Shown in pieces: positions 39,139 to 46,733 of a stretch of 64,000 nt of DNA; within the stretch, counting starts at the first letter, position 1; the number at the start of each line of letters is the position of its first letter. Under the pieces are notes generated by a model that worked only from the letters and a program-made list of their open reading frames with translations, did not search any database and was not told where the DNA came from. The stretch comes from Amycolatopsis japonica (GTDB lineage Bacteria; Actinomycetota; Actinomycetes; Mycobacteriales; Pseudonocardiaceae). The translations under genes were made by a program, and so were the position numbers. Location: contig NZ_CP008953.1 in the NCBI RefSeq assembly GCF_000732925.1, positions 3,596,001 through 3,660,000 of the forward strand, read 5' to 3'.

Positions 39139-39834
39139 CTACCAGGGCACGATTTCGCCGTAGAGATCCAAGAACTGCAGACCGGGTGCGCCCGCCTGCG
39201 CTTCGAGGACGTCGACGACGGCAGGCATGCTCTCCGCGGCGGTGAGAGGAGCGCCGGAGCCGCCGAGCGGCGTCTGGTTGTGGCCGGGGTGGATGAGGAG
39301 CTTGGTGTGCCCGTCCTCGGCGTACCGGGTCGAGTAGCTGCGCATCAACTGGTTGAGCGCGGCCTTGCTGGCCTTGTAGGCCTCGAATCCCGGCCTCGTG
39401 TTCAGCGAGATGCTGCCCTGCCTCGACGACATGACCGCGACGGTGCCACCAGGTACGACCAGGTCGCGAAGTGCTTCCAGGGTGCGCAGCGGGCGCAACG
39501 CGTTGGTGATCATGACTTCGGCGAAGGTCTCGGTGGAGACCTCGGTGATCGGCAGATTCCCGCGGTCGATCGCGGCGTTGACGAAGAGCAGGTCGAGCTT
39601 GGTGCCGTCGAGCCGTTCACGCAGGGCGGCGAGCTGCTCGTCGCTGGTCATCTCCAGTGATTCGACCCGCAGCCGCCCGTTCGAGGCGTCGGCCTTCTCC
39701 TGAAGGTCGCCTCCGCTCTGGCGCGTGGTGGCGACGACCTGCCAGTCGCGCCGGGTGAGCTCCTCGGCCAGGGTCAGTCCCAGGCCGCGCGAAGCGCCGA
39801 TGACGAGAGCCTGGCGCTCGGTTGTTCGAGACAC
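39139..39834 (-). CDS. SDR-family oxidoreductase
   Basis: A 231-residue short-chain dehydrogenase. The NAD(P)-binding motif is LVIGASRGLGLTLAEEL. The NNAG position is replaced by FVNAAIDRG. The catalytic residues are visible as SSRQGSISLN (serine) and YKASKAALN (YxxxK). The GTG at 39834 has AAGGAG 6 bases upstream. It is divergent from a TetR gene, with a strong palindrome between the two starts, so repression by that TetR is likely. Substrate unknown. Confidence 0.9.
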   Translation of the reverse strand: MSRTTERQALVIGASRGLGLTLAEELTRRDWQVVATTRQSGGDLQEKADASNGRLRVESLEMTSDEQLAALRERLDGTKLDLLFVNAAIDRGNLPITEVSTETFAEVMITNALRPLRTLEALRDLVVPGGTVAVMSSRQGSISLNTRPGFEAYKASKAALNQLMRSYSTRYAEDGHTKLLIHPGHNQTPLGGSGAPLTAAESMPAVVDVLEAQAGAPGLQFLDLYGEIVPW

Positions 39835-39856
39835 GAAAACTCCTTGATGAAGGGAT

Positions 39857-39886
39857 TTGTCTAGACGAGACGTTGCGTCTCGACAA
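39857..39886. promoter_or_regulatory. Probable TetR operator
   Basis: CGAGACG (39866-39872) and CGTCTCG (39876-39882) around TTG, with TTGT and ACAA outside, form a near-perfect palindrome in the 72-base gap between the SDR and TetR starts. Its size and position fit an operator repressing both genes. Confidence 0.65.
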
Positions 39887-39906
39887 TAGCGCGGTAGGGT
39901 GGCCGC

Positions 39907-40491
39907 ATGCCAGCGGTGAATTCGCAGCCCCGCAGGGCGCGCTCCGGCAACCAGCGCGACGAGGCCGCTCGCCTGGCCGTGCTCCATGCCGCGGACGACC
40001 TGCTCGTCGAGCACGGTTTCGCGCGGTTGACCATCGAGGCGATCGCGCGCCGGGCGGGGGTCGCCAAACAGACGATCTACCGCTGGTGGCCGTCGAAGGT
40101 CGAGATCCTGCTCGACACGCTCATCGAGGACAGTGAGAAGCGCTTCGCGGTCCCGGCGGACAAGCCGTCCGAGCTTCGCGGCTACTTCCGCGGCTACGCG
40201 CGGTTCGTCACCCGCGACCCGGCGGGCAAGGTCCTGCTCGCGCTCATCGCCGAGGCCCAGCACTGCCCTGAGACCGCCAAGAGCCTGCACGACCGCTATC
40301 TCGGCCCGCGCCGGGAGCTGGAACGAGAACTCCTCGCGCGCGGGATCGAGACGGGGGAGGTCTCGACCGCGCTGGACCTCGACGCCGCGCTCGACGCCGT
40401 CATCGGCCCGATCGTCTACCGGGCGCTGACCGGAGCGAGCGTCCCCCGCGCCCTGGTGGACGCGTTGTTCGACGGACTGCTCAAGGCTTAG
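39907..40491 (+). CDS. TetR-family regulator (SDR-linked)
   Basis: A 194-residue repressor. The N-terminal HTH reads LAVLHAADDLLVEHGFARLT, IEAIARRAGVAKQTIYRWWP, SKVEILLDTL. The TIYRWWPSK version and the C-terminal domain place it near TetR_C_11-type regulators. It is divergent from the SDR gene with the palindromic operator between. Its 3' end overlaps the P450 gene by 4 bases. Confidence 0.9.
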   Translation: MPAVNSQPRRARSGNQRDEAARLAVLHAADDLLVEHGFARLTIEAIARRAGVAKQTIYRWWPSKVEILLDTLIEDSEKRFAVPADKPSELRGYFRGYARFVTRDPAGKVLLALIAEAQHCPETAKSLHDRYLGPRRELERELLARGIETGEVSTALDLDAALDAVIGPIVYRALTGASVPRALVDALFDGLLKA

Positions 40492-41864
40492 GCGGGCACC
40501 GAAGCACGGTCGCGGAGCGAGACGTCCAGCTTGAAGCCCTCCGGCTTGAGGGTCAGCAATTCCTGCACTTTCAGCCGGTAGGACGGGTCGCTCCGCAGGT
40601 CGTACCGGCTCAGCAGCATGCCGAGCACCAGCGTCGCCTCGTGCAGGGCGAACTGCCGCCCGATGCAGGCGCGCTCGCCGGTGCCGAAGGGTTTGTAGAC
40701 GTGCGCCGGCCGGGCACGGTTGCGTTCCGGAGAGAAGCGGTCCGGGTCGAAGGACTCGGGATCGTCTCCCCAGACGGGATCACGGTGCAGCGCCGGGATG
40801 AGGACCAGCGCCCACTGCCCCTTCCGCATCGGGTACTCGCCGCCGACGACGGTGTCCACCTGGGCTTGGCGTGCGAACGCGGGCGCCGTCGGCCAGAGCC
40901 GGAGCGCTTCGTCGAGCACTCGCCGAACGTAGCGGAGCTTGGCGACCTCTTCGTAGGACGGATCCGGGTTCTCGCCCCAGACCTTGTCCACTTCGGACCG
41001 CGCACGGGCCAGGACGTCGGGGTTGCGGGCGAGGTAGTACAGGGCGAACGACAGCGCGCCCGACGTGGTTTCGTGGCCTGCCACGAGGAAAGTGATGATC
41101 TGGTGCCGGATGTTGTCCTCGTCCAGTGCCGCGCCGGTGCTCGGTTGCGTGGTGTTCAGCATGAGCCCGAGCAGGTCTTCGGTGCTCGGATCGTTCCGGC
41201 GTGCCTCGATCACGTCGGCGACGACGGAGTGCAGGAACGCGAGGTCGGCTTCGTTGCGCTGGTTGGCTTTCCGGCTCAGGAGCGGGCCGATGACCGGCGG
41301 CTGGATGGCCTTCCGCTGCGCGTGCCGCAGCGTGCGGACCATCGCGGCGACGAACGGATGCGGTTCGGCGCGTTCGAACGACGAGAAGCTGTAGCCGAAA
41401 CCCGTCCGGCCGATGGTCTCCAGCGTCAGCTTGGTCATGTCGTCCGCGACGTCGACTTCGCCGCCTCTGTCCCACGTGTCCAGCAGTTCGCGGGTGATCG
41501 CCAGCATCGTGGGGTGGTAGCGCTGCATGGCGTTGCGGCTGAACGCGGGCGCGAGGATCTCGTGCGCACGCCGCCAGTTCGGCTCTTCGTTGTGCGCGGT
41601 GAACAGCCCGTCGCCGCCGAGCGGGCGGAGGTTCGAGATCGCGGGAGTGACGTGCTTCGCGAACCGCTTCTCGTCGGAAAGGTCGGCGACCATCTCGGCG
41701 CCGTGCACGAACACGATGCTCCGGCCGAACACCTTGCGCTCGAAGACCGGGCCCAGCTCGGCCGCGTGCCGCATCGAGTCCTGGACCGGCGTCTTCGGCG
41801 AAACGCCGAGCACGTCGCCGATCAGCGGAATCCGTCGCGGGGGATGGGGGAGAGCGGTGGCCAT
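40488..41864 (-). CDS. CYP102-like cytochrome P450, heme domain only
   Basis: A 458-residue P450. The heme-binding loop is FGTGERACIGRQF (cysteine ligand), the I-helix is FLVAGHETTSGAL, and the ExxR motif is in LDEALRLWPTAP. The N-terminal half (GDGLFTAHNEEPNWRRAHEI, LTLETIGRTGFGYSFSSFER, HPFVAAMVRTL) closely follows the heme domain of P450 BM3. The C-terminal FAD/FMN reductase is absent, so it needs separate redox partners. Fatty-acid hydroxylation is a reasonable guess. GGAGGGG precedes the ATG. It is divergent from a TetR gene. Confidence 0.92.
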   Translation of the reverse strand: MATALPHPPRRIPLIGDVLGVSPKTPVQDSMRHAAELGPVFERKVFGRSIVFVHGAEMVADLSDEKRFAKHVTPAISNLRPLGGDGLFTAHNEEPNWRRAHEILAPAFSRNAMQRYHPTMLAITRELLDTWDRGGEVDVADDMTKLTLETIGRTGFGYSFSSFERAEPHPFVAAMVRTLRHAQRKAIQPPVIGPLLSRKANQRNEADLAFLHSVVADVIEARRNDPSTEDLLGLMLNTTQPSTGAALDEDNIRHQIITFLVAGHETTSGALSFALYYLARNPDVLARARSEVDKVWGENPDPSYEEVAKLRYVRRVLDEALRLWPTAPAFARQAQVDTVVGGEYPMRKGQWALVLIPALHRDPVWGDDPESFDPDRFSPERNRARPAHVYKPFGTGERACIGRQFALHEATLVLGMLLSRYDLRSDPSYRLKVQELLTLKPEGFKLDVSLRDRASVPA

Positions 41865-41955
41865 CGAGCCCCTCCAGGGTGAGCACTGTTGAACCGGCAT
41901 CCAATAGCGAGCGTGGCCTGTTACTGAACCCGTGTCAAGTAAGTACGATGCCCGG

Positions 41956-42552
41956 ATGGCGCCGAGTACTTCCGGGAAGCCCCGCAGCAGGCTGTCCACC
42001 GCCGAGCGGCGGGAACAACTGCTGCGGATCGGTGCCCGCCTGTTCGCGGAGCGGCCGTACGACGACGTGTGGATCGAGCAGGTCGCGGACATCGCCGAGG
42101 TGTCCCGAGGGCTGCTGTACCACTACTTCCCGACGAAACGGGACTTCGTCACCGAGGTCATCAGGTCACAGGGCGAGCGGCTGCTCGAGATGACCAAGTC
42201 GGACCCCACGCTGCCGGTCGAGGAGCAGCTGACGGCCGGCCTCGACGCGTACCTCCGCTATGTCGAAGCCAACGAGGACGGGTACCGGGCCCTGCATTCG
42301 GGCACGTCCATCGCCGTCGACGGCGTCCGCGAGGTCCTGGACAACAACTTCGCCGAACAGGGCCGCCGCATCCTCGAGGTGCTGTGCCCGGACAGCGAGC
42401 CGCCGGAGGCCCTGCGGGTGCTCGTCCGCGGCTGGCTGGCGTTCGTCGTGGCGGTCTGCCTCGACTGGCTCAAGTACCGGAGGCTGACCCGGGGGGAGAT
42501 CCGGGATCTGTGCGCGAAGGCGTTGCTCGACATCGTCGACCTGCCAACATGA
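41956..42552 (+). CDS. TetR-family regulator (P450-linked)
   Basis: A ~198-residue regulator with an N-terminal HTH (REQLLRIGARLFAERPYDDV, VADIAEVSRGLLYHYFPTKR) and a long ligand domain. The GLLYHYFPTKRDF motif is typical of a TetR subgroup controlling P450 or lipid genes. ATG 41956 or GTG 41932 may start it; no clear ribosome site, so a leaderless transcript is possible. It is divergent from the P450 gene, 91 bases away. Its last 83 bases overlap the glycosyltransferase gene on the other strand. Confidence 0.88.
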   Translation: MAPSTSGKPRSRLSTAERREQLLRIGARLFAERPYDDVWIEQVADIAEVSRGLLYHYFPTKRDFVTEVIRSQGERLLEMTKSDPTLPVEEQLTAGLDAYLRYVEANEDGYRALHSGTSIAVDGVREVLDNNFAEQGRRILEVLCPDSEPPEALRVLVRGWLAFVVAVCLDWLKYRRLTRGEIRDLCAKALLDIVDLPT

Positions 42553-43264
42553 CCTCGGCTCGTTCCTCGATCAGTTTCATCCGCGCGAGCCGCTCGCCGT
42601 CGTCGTTGTGTGCCGCGGACTTGGTGACCTGTCCTGGCCACTTCCGGTAGTACATGCCGCACGTGGCGATGAAGTAGCCGTCCGAGCAGGCGTTGGCGGC
42701 GAGGATCAGCCCGGTGTCCTCCGACGCGGGCAGCGCCATCCAGCCGCCCAGGTCCAGCAGCAGTTCGCGGCGGATGCACAAGGTCCCGGCCACCACCGAC
42801 GACACGTAGCCGTTGCGCTGCCAGTGCCGCAGGATCGCGCCGCGCTCGATCGGCCCCTCGTCGGGGTCGCTGTCGAAGCCGGCCGTGGTCCCGTCCGGGA
42901 GGAGGTCGAGGACCCGGCAAGTGGTCCAGCCGATGGCGGGATCCGCGAGCGCGGCGATGTCCCGCGAGAGCGCGCCGGGAGTGAGGAGGTCGTCCGCGTC
43001 GAGGGCTTTGATCAGCTTCCCGGAGGCGCGGGACAGGGCCATCATCCGCGCGACCCCGGGACCGCCCCGGCGGCCCGAGCCGGGCAGGACTCGTGCGTCC
43101 GCGGGGAGGGCACCGTCGAGCAGGCCGGTCTCACCGTCTTCCTGCACCAGCCATTCCCAGCTCCAGCCGGGCGGGAGTTCCTGCGCGGCGAGGGATTCGT
43201 AGGCCTCGGTCAAGTACGGCAAGCTCGGCGCGTGGACCGGCGTGATCACGCTGATGGTCGGCAT
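42470..43264 (-). CDS. Family 2 glycosyltransferase
   Basis: A 264-residue GT-A enzyme. It begins MPTISVITPVHAPSLPYLTE, carries VQEDGE, and has the metal-binding DXD region IKALDADDLLTPGALSRD, followed by a GYVSSVVAGTLCIRRELLLD acceptor region. The C-terminal ~30 residues, rich in proline and serine, come from the overlap with the TetR gene and may not be conserved. It starts 2 bases after the methyltransferase stop, so the pair is probably one operon. Acceptor unknown. Confidence 0.85.
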   Translation of the reverse strand: MPTISVITPVHAPSLPYLTEAYESLAAQELPPGWSWEWLVQEDGETGLLDGALPADARVLPGSGRRGGPGVARMMALSRASGKLIKALDADDLLTPGALSRDIAALADPAIGWTTCRVLDLLPDGTTAGFDSDPDEGPIERGAILRHWQRNGYVSSVVAGTLCIRRELLLDLGGWMALPASEDTGLILAANACSDGYFIATCGMYYRKWPGQVTKSAAHNDDGERLARMKLIEERAEVMLAGRRCRATPSRTDPGSPPGSASGT

Positions 43265-43266
43265 GA

Positions 43267-43896
43267 TCAGCCCGGGCGCCGAGCGGTGATCAGGAGATGC
43301 TCCTCCGGCGGGGTCCCCGGCTCGTCCGCGGTGAAGACCTCCGAGTGCGTGCCGGTGACCTCCAGCCCGGCCGCCTCGACCCGCCGGACGAGGTCGTCCG
43401 GCGCGAAACTGGTCACGAGGAAGGAGCGGCTGAAGAACTCCGCCGGCGCGTCCTCGGCGTCCCGCGGAACGGTGACCAGCGCGAAAAGGCCACCCGGTAC
43501 CAGCCAGCGCGCGATGTCGGCGAGCACGGCTTCGGTGTCCTTGCGTGGCATCTGGAGGAACGGGAAGAAGGCGCAGACGGCCTCCCAGGTCTGAGGTGGC
43601 GAGGCCCATTCGCGCACGTCGGCGTGGACGAAGGTGGCGGCCGGAACCCGCTCGCGCGCGATGTCGATCATCACCGACGACACGTCGAGCCCGGTCACCC
43701 GGTGGCCCGCGGCGGACAGTTCCTCGGCGACCGGCTTGCCGGTACCGCTGCCGATGTCGAGCACCCTCGACGACGGCGGCAGGGTGTCCAGAAGATGCCG
43801 CACCGCCTTGTCGACCGCCGGAGCCCGCCCGAAGACGTCTTCGTAATCGGACCCGATGGCGTCGAACAGCTCCGCCGCGGTGACGGGTCGGTCCAT
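43267..43896 (-). CDS. Class I SAM-dependent methyltransferase
   Basis: A 209-residue methyltransferase. SAM-binding motif I is VLDIGSGTGKPVAEELSAAG, motif II GLDVSSVMIDIARE, then FVHADVREW and the post-motif WLVPGGLFALVTVP. GGGGAGCTGCGCA precedes the ATG. It is followed directly by the glycosyltransferase. The substrate cannot be read from sequence; the pairing suggests a small glycosylated metabolite. Confidence 0.87.
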   Translation of the reverse strand: MDRPVTAAELFDAIGSDYEDVFGRAPAVDKAVRHLLDTLPPSSRVLDIGSGTGKPVAEELSAAGHRVTGLDVSSVMIDIARERVPAATFVHADVREWASPPQTWEAVCAFFPFLQMPRKDTEAVLADIARWLVPGGLFALVTVPRDAEDAPAEFFSRSFLVTSFAPDDLVRRVEAAGLEVTGTHSEVFTADEPGTPPEEHLLITARRPG

Positions 43897-44018
43897 TGCG
43901 CAGCTCCCCGGATCGAGTGGATCTCCCTCGGCGAATCTACCGTTCCGCCGTCTCGCGTTCTCAACGGAAGTGGCCGTTTAGACTGGGGCGGACGGAGTTC
44001 CTGGGGTTTGGGGTACAG

Positions 44019-44363
44019 ATGAGCGTGTCGAGTGACGAGTTCCACCGGATGCTGAAGACGCTCGCCGACGTCGAGCGCTCCGACGCGAAGGAGTGGGAGT
44101 CGTTCAGCGTGCGCGGGAAGCGGTTCGGCTACTACTGGCCGCGGACCCAGACCGTCGGACTGAAGCAGACCCTCTCGGAGCAGGAAGCCCTCGTGGCCGA
44201 ACGACCCGACGTCTTCGAAGTGCAGTTCACCGCCGGGGGATTCGGCTGGGTGGTGGTCTACCTCGACGGTATCGAATCCGACGAGCTCACCGAATTGGTC
44301 TACGAGGCATGGCGGCTTTCCGCTCCCGAAGAACTCGTCGCGCAGGTTCCGCCGCCGTGCTGA
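44019..44363 (+). CDS. MmcQ/YjbR-like protein
   Basis: A 114-residue protein with the compact alpha/beta fold features of the MmcQ/YjbR family: RMLKTLADVERSDAKEWESF, FGYYWPRTQTVGLKQTLSEQ, and FTAGGFGWVVVYLDGIESDE followed by LVYEAWRLSAP. Family members are small and of uncertain function; some have been described as DNA-binding. ATG 44019 follows a G-rich stretch. It is the last protein gene before the tandem RNA region. Confidence 0.7.
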   Translation: MSVSSDEFHRMLKTLADVERSDAKEWESFSVRGKRFGYYWPRTQTVGLKQTLSEQEALVAERPDVFEVQFTAGGFGWVVVYLDGIESDELTELVYEAWRLSAPEELVAQVPPPC

Positions 44364-44407
44364 GCGTTAGCGCATTCGTGTGTTGACGCGCGTCACTCTT
44401 TTCGTGG

Positions 44408-44440
44408 GGAACGTTTTCGGGGGCGTGGCGTTGTAGAGGG
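44408..44440 (+). promoter_or_regulatory. ECF-type promoter of RNA copy 1
   Basis: GGAAC (44408-44412), 17 bases, then GTT (44430-44432) followed by TAGAG. The same spacing and elements recur before RNA copy 2. GGAAC-N-GTT is the pattern of several ECF sigma factors in actinomycetes. Confidence 0.5.
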
Positions 44441-44612
44441 TGTCGGTACGGATGGTGCCCCCGGGCCTCACCCTTCGCCTTCATGGAATACCGGTTCGGC
44501 CGGAGCCATGTCGTGCCTTTCGCCGAGAGGCGGCCCACCGTATCGGCCTTTGCTCCCGCTTCCGCTCGCAGGTAACCCCCAGGCCTTCGCTGAGCGGGAG
44601 CGGGTCTTTTTA
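44441..44612 (+). ncRNA. Tandem structured RNA, copy 1
   Basis: About 170 nt with no plausible protein. By-eye pairing: a closing helix TCGGTACGG (44443-44451) with CCGTATCGG (44538-44546); inside it GGTG/CACC (44454-44457 and 44469-44472) around a C-rich loop, CCGG/CCGG near 44491-44503, and GCCTTTC/GAGAGGC near 44515-44531. It ends in a 13-base-pair terminator, CCCGCTTCCGCTC (44555-44567) with GAGCGGGAGCGGG (44592-44604), whose loop carries CCCCC, then a T-run. Copy 2, 277 bases on, preserves every helix. Family not recognised; could be a regulatory small RNA or an orphan riboswitch-like element. Confidence 0.65.
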
Positions 44613-44684
44613 TTCCGTCCGTTGACGTGGGTCACTCTTTTGTTCGTGTAGACGCGGGTCACATCGATTCGGGCTCGTCGGCGG

Positions 44685-44717
44685 GGAACATTTCCGGCGG
44701 TGGTGCGTTGTAGAGAG
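44685..44717 (+). promoter_or_regulatory. ECF-type promoter of RNA copy 2
   Basis: GGAAC (44685-44689), 17 bases, then GTT (44707-44709) followed by TAGAG. This is the same arrangement as before copy 1. Confidence 0.5.
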
Positions 44718-44892
44718 TGTCGGTACGGATGGTGCCCCCGGGCCTCACCCTTCGCCTTCGCGGAATACCGGTTCGCCCGGAGCCGCGTTGAGCCACTCGC
44801 CGAGAGGCGGCCCCCGTACCGGCCACAAACTCCCGCTTCCTGCTCGCAGGAACCCCCAGCCTTCGCTGAGCGGAAGCGGGACCTTTTCTTTT
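44718..44892 (+). ncRNA. Tandem structured RNA, copy 2
   Basis: A second copy of the RNA at 44441. The closing helix is TCGGTACGG (44720-44728) with CCGTACCGG (44814-44822); here a G-C pair replaces the G-U of copy 1. The internal GCC-CTC/GAG-GGC hairpin near 44792-44808 has C-G where copy 1 has U-G. The terminator stem is CCCGCTTCC plus GCTC (44832-44845) with GAGC plus GGAAGCGGG (44868-44880), followed by ACCTTTTCTTTTC. Changes in stems keep pairing while the C-rich loops are nearly identical, which supports a selected structure. Confidence 0.65.
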
Positions 44893-45313
44893 CTGCGGTG
44901 GATTGATTTCGCGGGCTCGGTGGTTGGTTGCGTTTCCTGGGGTTCGGGGTCTTCGTCGCCGAGGGGCTGCGGGGCTCCGCTCGGTCTTTGGGTTCGTGAC
45001 CGGTCCGTTGGCGATGGACTGCGTGATCGGACCGGTCGCGGTCGTTCGTTAGGGAGGGCTCGGGGCCCGCATGGATGTTCGGCCTCGTGTGCGGGTGCCG
45101 GGCCTGGCAATGCTTCGGTCATCGATGAACCTTGGGGAGGCGCAGGCCCTCAGTCGCGGATACGGAGGGCTTTGTCGCCGAGTGGCGAGTTCTGGGGATC
45201 TTCGGTCGGGCGAGCGCGATGGACTGTGTGGGTTTTGGACGTCAGATGTCCCAAAACCCACACGGGCATGACGAAGGGCCCGTCGCCGGCGTGGCCGACG
45301 GGCTCTTCGGGGT
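44893..45313. other. Non-coding region with an orphan hairpin and a terminator
   Basis: About 420 bases between RNA copy 2 and the HNH gene end. Nothing in it looks like a gene. It contains GTGTGGGTTTTGG (45226-45238) with CCAAAACCCACAC (45251-45263), a 13-base-pair stem of unclear owner. GAAGGGCCCGTCG (45273-45285) with CGACGGGCTCTTC (45296-45308) fits the terminator of the minus-strand HNH gene. The first half also has GGACCGGTC-like inverted pieces near 44999-45040. Confidence 0.5.
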
Positions 45314-46567
45314 TCAGACGTGGTGCAGGGTGTTGCGCCGAGGTTTTCGGAGCGGATCCCTGTACTGGGGTGGGATGAACTCCGGTAGCCCATCGGCCGC
45401 CACGCGTACTTCCCAGTCACCGTGGTGAATCAACCGATGATGGAAACCACACAACAGGACCAGATTCCGGAGATCGGTGGGCCCGCCGTCTGCCCAATGA
45501 TGAATGTGATGAGCGTGGCAATTCTTGGGTTTCCGATGACACCCGGGGAAGGCGCAGCCACCGTCGCGGATGTTCAACGCCCGTCGTTGGCCTGGGGTGA
45601 CGAACCGTCTCAGCCGCCCCATATCCAGTGGTTCACCCGAGGCACCCATCACGACCGGCACCATCAGGCAATCGCAGGCCGCGAGTCGGGCTTCCCGAGC
45701 GGTCATCGTCCCGACGAAGTCCAGGCAGGCGGTGCCGAGGCCGGATTTGAGTTCCTCAAGTCCGATGGTGACATGCACCAAGGTGCGGTAGCCGCTGGTC
45801 CCCGGTTGGTCCGGGCACGCGATGGCCAGATCGAGCAGCTCGGCCCAGGCGTCTCCCATGCGTTCGCACTTCATCCGCAGATCCGCCTGCCCGAACTCGT
45901 CCACCGGGCGTGGCTGGGCATGCGCTTCCAACGCTGCGGCGGTCCGGGCGCCGGTCTCGTCATCGAGCAGGCCGGCGAGTTTCCAGAAGCCGTCCTTGCG
46001 GCGTTCCAGGGTGATCTCCCGGCGCGGTTCTTTGGGTTCGGGGTCTTTAGGTTCGTTGCCGTCGGGGTTGAGCAAGTCCTGCAGGTTCGCCTCGGCCTTG
46101 GCGAGCTGCCGGGGACCGGCAGTCGGAGCGAGATTGGCGAGGATCTGCTCCGCGCCCGCCCGCTCCTCAGCCGAAATGTCGGCCGGGAGGTTTTTCAAGA
46201 TCTCCAGGATCTGGTCGATCCGCTCATCCCCGACCAACCCCTGAGCGGCGACCGCAGCGGTCGCGGGAGCGACCGGCGGAACCTCCGCGCCATCCAACGC
46301 ACGCGTCGGATTCAACGCGATCGCCCGCTTCACGATCGCAGCGGCCTCACCCCGCGACAATCCCGCGATCTCGGCGAGCCAGCTCGCCGTACTCCCATGC
46401 CCGTACAAGTCTTTGGCGCCCCGAGACTCGATCTCCGCCAGAAACCGCCCCAGACAAGCAGTCGCGATCCGAATCAGCTGCAAAGCGTGCTGCACGCCAT
46501 GGGCAAGCTCCAGCTTGCCGGCGCGCCACAGCTCCTGCGGCAACTCGGGGAGGAAGGTCTCGGACAC
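45314..46567 (-). CDS. DUF222-HNH endonuclease (13E12 repeat family)
   Basis: A 417-residue protein with an N-terminal DUF222 region (helical, HGVQHALQLIRIATACLGRF, HGSTASWLAEIAGLSRGEAA, DDETGARTAAALEAHAQPRP) and a C-terminal HNH nuclease: CAFPGCHRKPKNCHAHHIHH, then WADGGPTDLRNLVLLCGFHH. All metal and catalytic histidines are present. The family (REP13E12 in mycobacteria) is abundant and variable in copy number in actinobacteria; its biological role is unclear and it may be mobile. GTG 46567 has GGAG upstream. Confidence 0.88.
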   Translation of the reverse strand: MSETFLPELPQELWRAGKLELAHGVQHALQLIRIATACLGRFLAEIESRGAKDLYGHGSTASWLAEIAGLSRGEAAAIVKRAIALNPTRALDGAEVPPVAPATAAVAAQGLVGDERIDQILEILKNLPADISAEERAGAEQILANLAPTAGPRQLAKAEANLQDLLNPDGNEPKDPEPKEPRREITLERRKDGFWKLAGLLDDETGARTAAALEAHAQPRPVDEFGQADLRMKCERMGDAWAELLDLAIACPDQPGTSGYRTLVHVTIGLEELKSGLGTACLDFVGTMTAREARLAACDCLMVPVVMGASGEPLDMGRLRRFVTPGQRRALNIRDGGCAFPGCHRKPKNCHAHHIHHWADGGPTDLRNLVLLCGFHHRLIHHGDWEVRVAADGLPEFIPPQYRDPLRKPRRNTLHHV

Positions 46568-46686
46568 GACTCCATAATACCGCACTTTCCTCGAACACGT
46601 GTTCGTAATTTTAAGCAACAAGCGAAACGCACGAACAACACTGAAGAATGACGCTACCCGCGCGAAGATCACGCAAGGAAAACGAG

Positions 46687-46709
46687 CCGCAGTTAGTCCT
46701 CTAAATGCG
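46687..46709. repeat. Degenerate copy of the AGGA-loop palindrome
   Basis: CCGCAGTTAG, TCCT, CTAAATGCG is the same hairpin as at 451-474 and 1913-1936, in inverted orientation and with one substitution in the left arm. It lies between the HNH start and the ABC-F stop. Confidence 0.65.
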
Positions 46710-46733
46710 AAACCGGACATCCCAAAGCGCGGA

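Noticed and set aside
44441..44612. Tandem RNA as a cobalamin, ydaO, SAM or 6C RNA
   Set aside because: The conserved boxes of those riboswitches could not be found, and the multi-branch closing helix does not fit the two-hairpin 6C model; recorded as unrecognised instead. A database search could overturn this.
44418..44906. Short frames through the tandem RNAs (for example the 68-codon frame at 44700)
   Set aside because: Arginine/proline-rich, crossing both stems and the terminator, and not shared between the two copies in frame or sequence.
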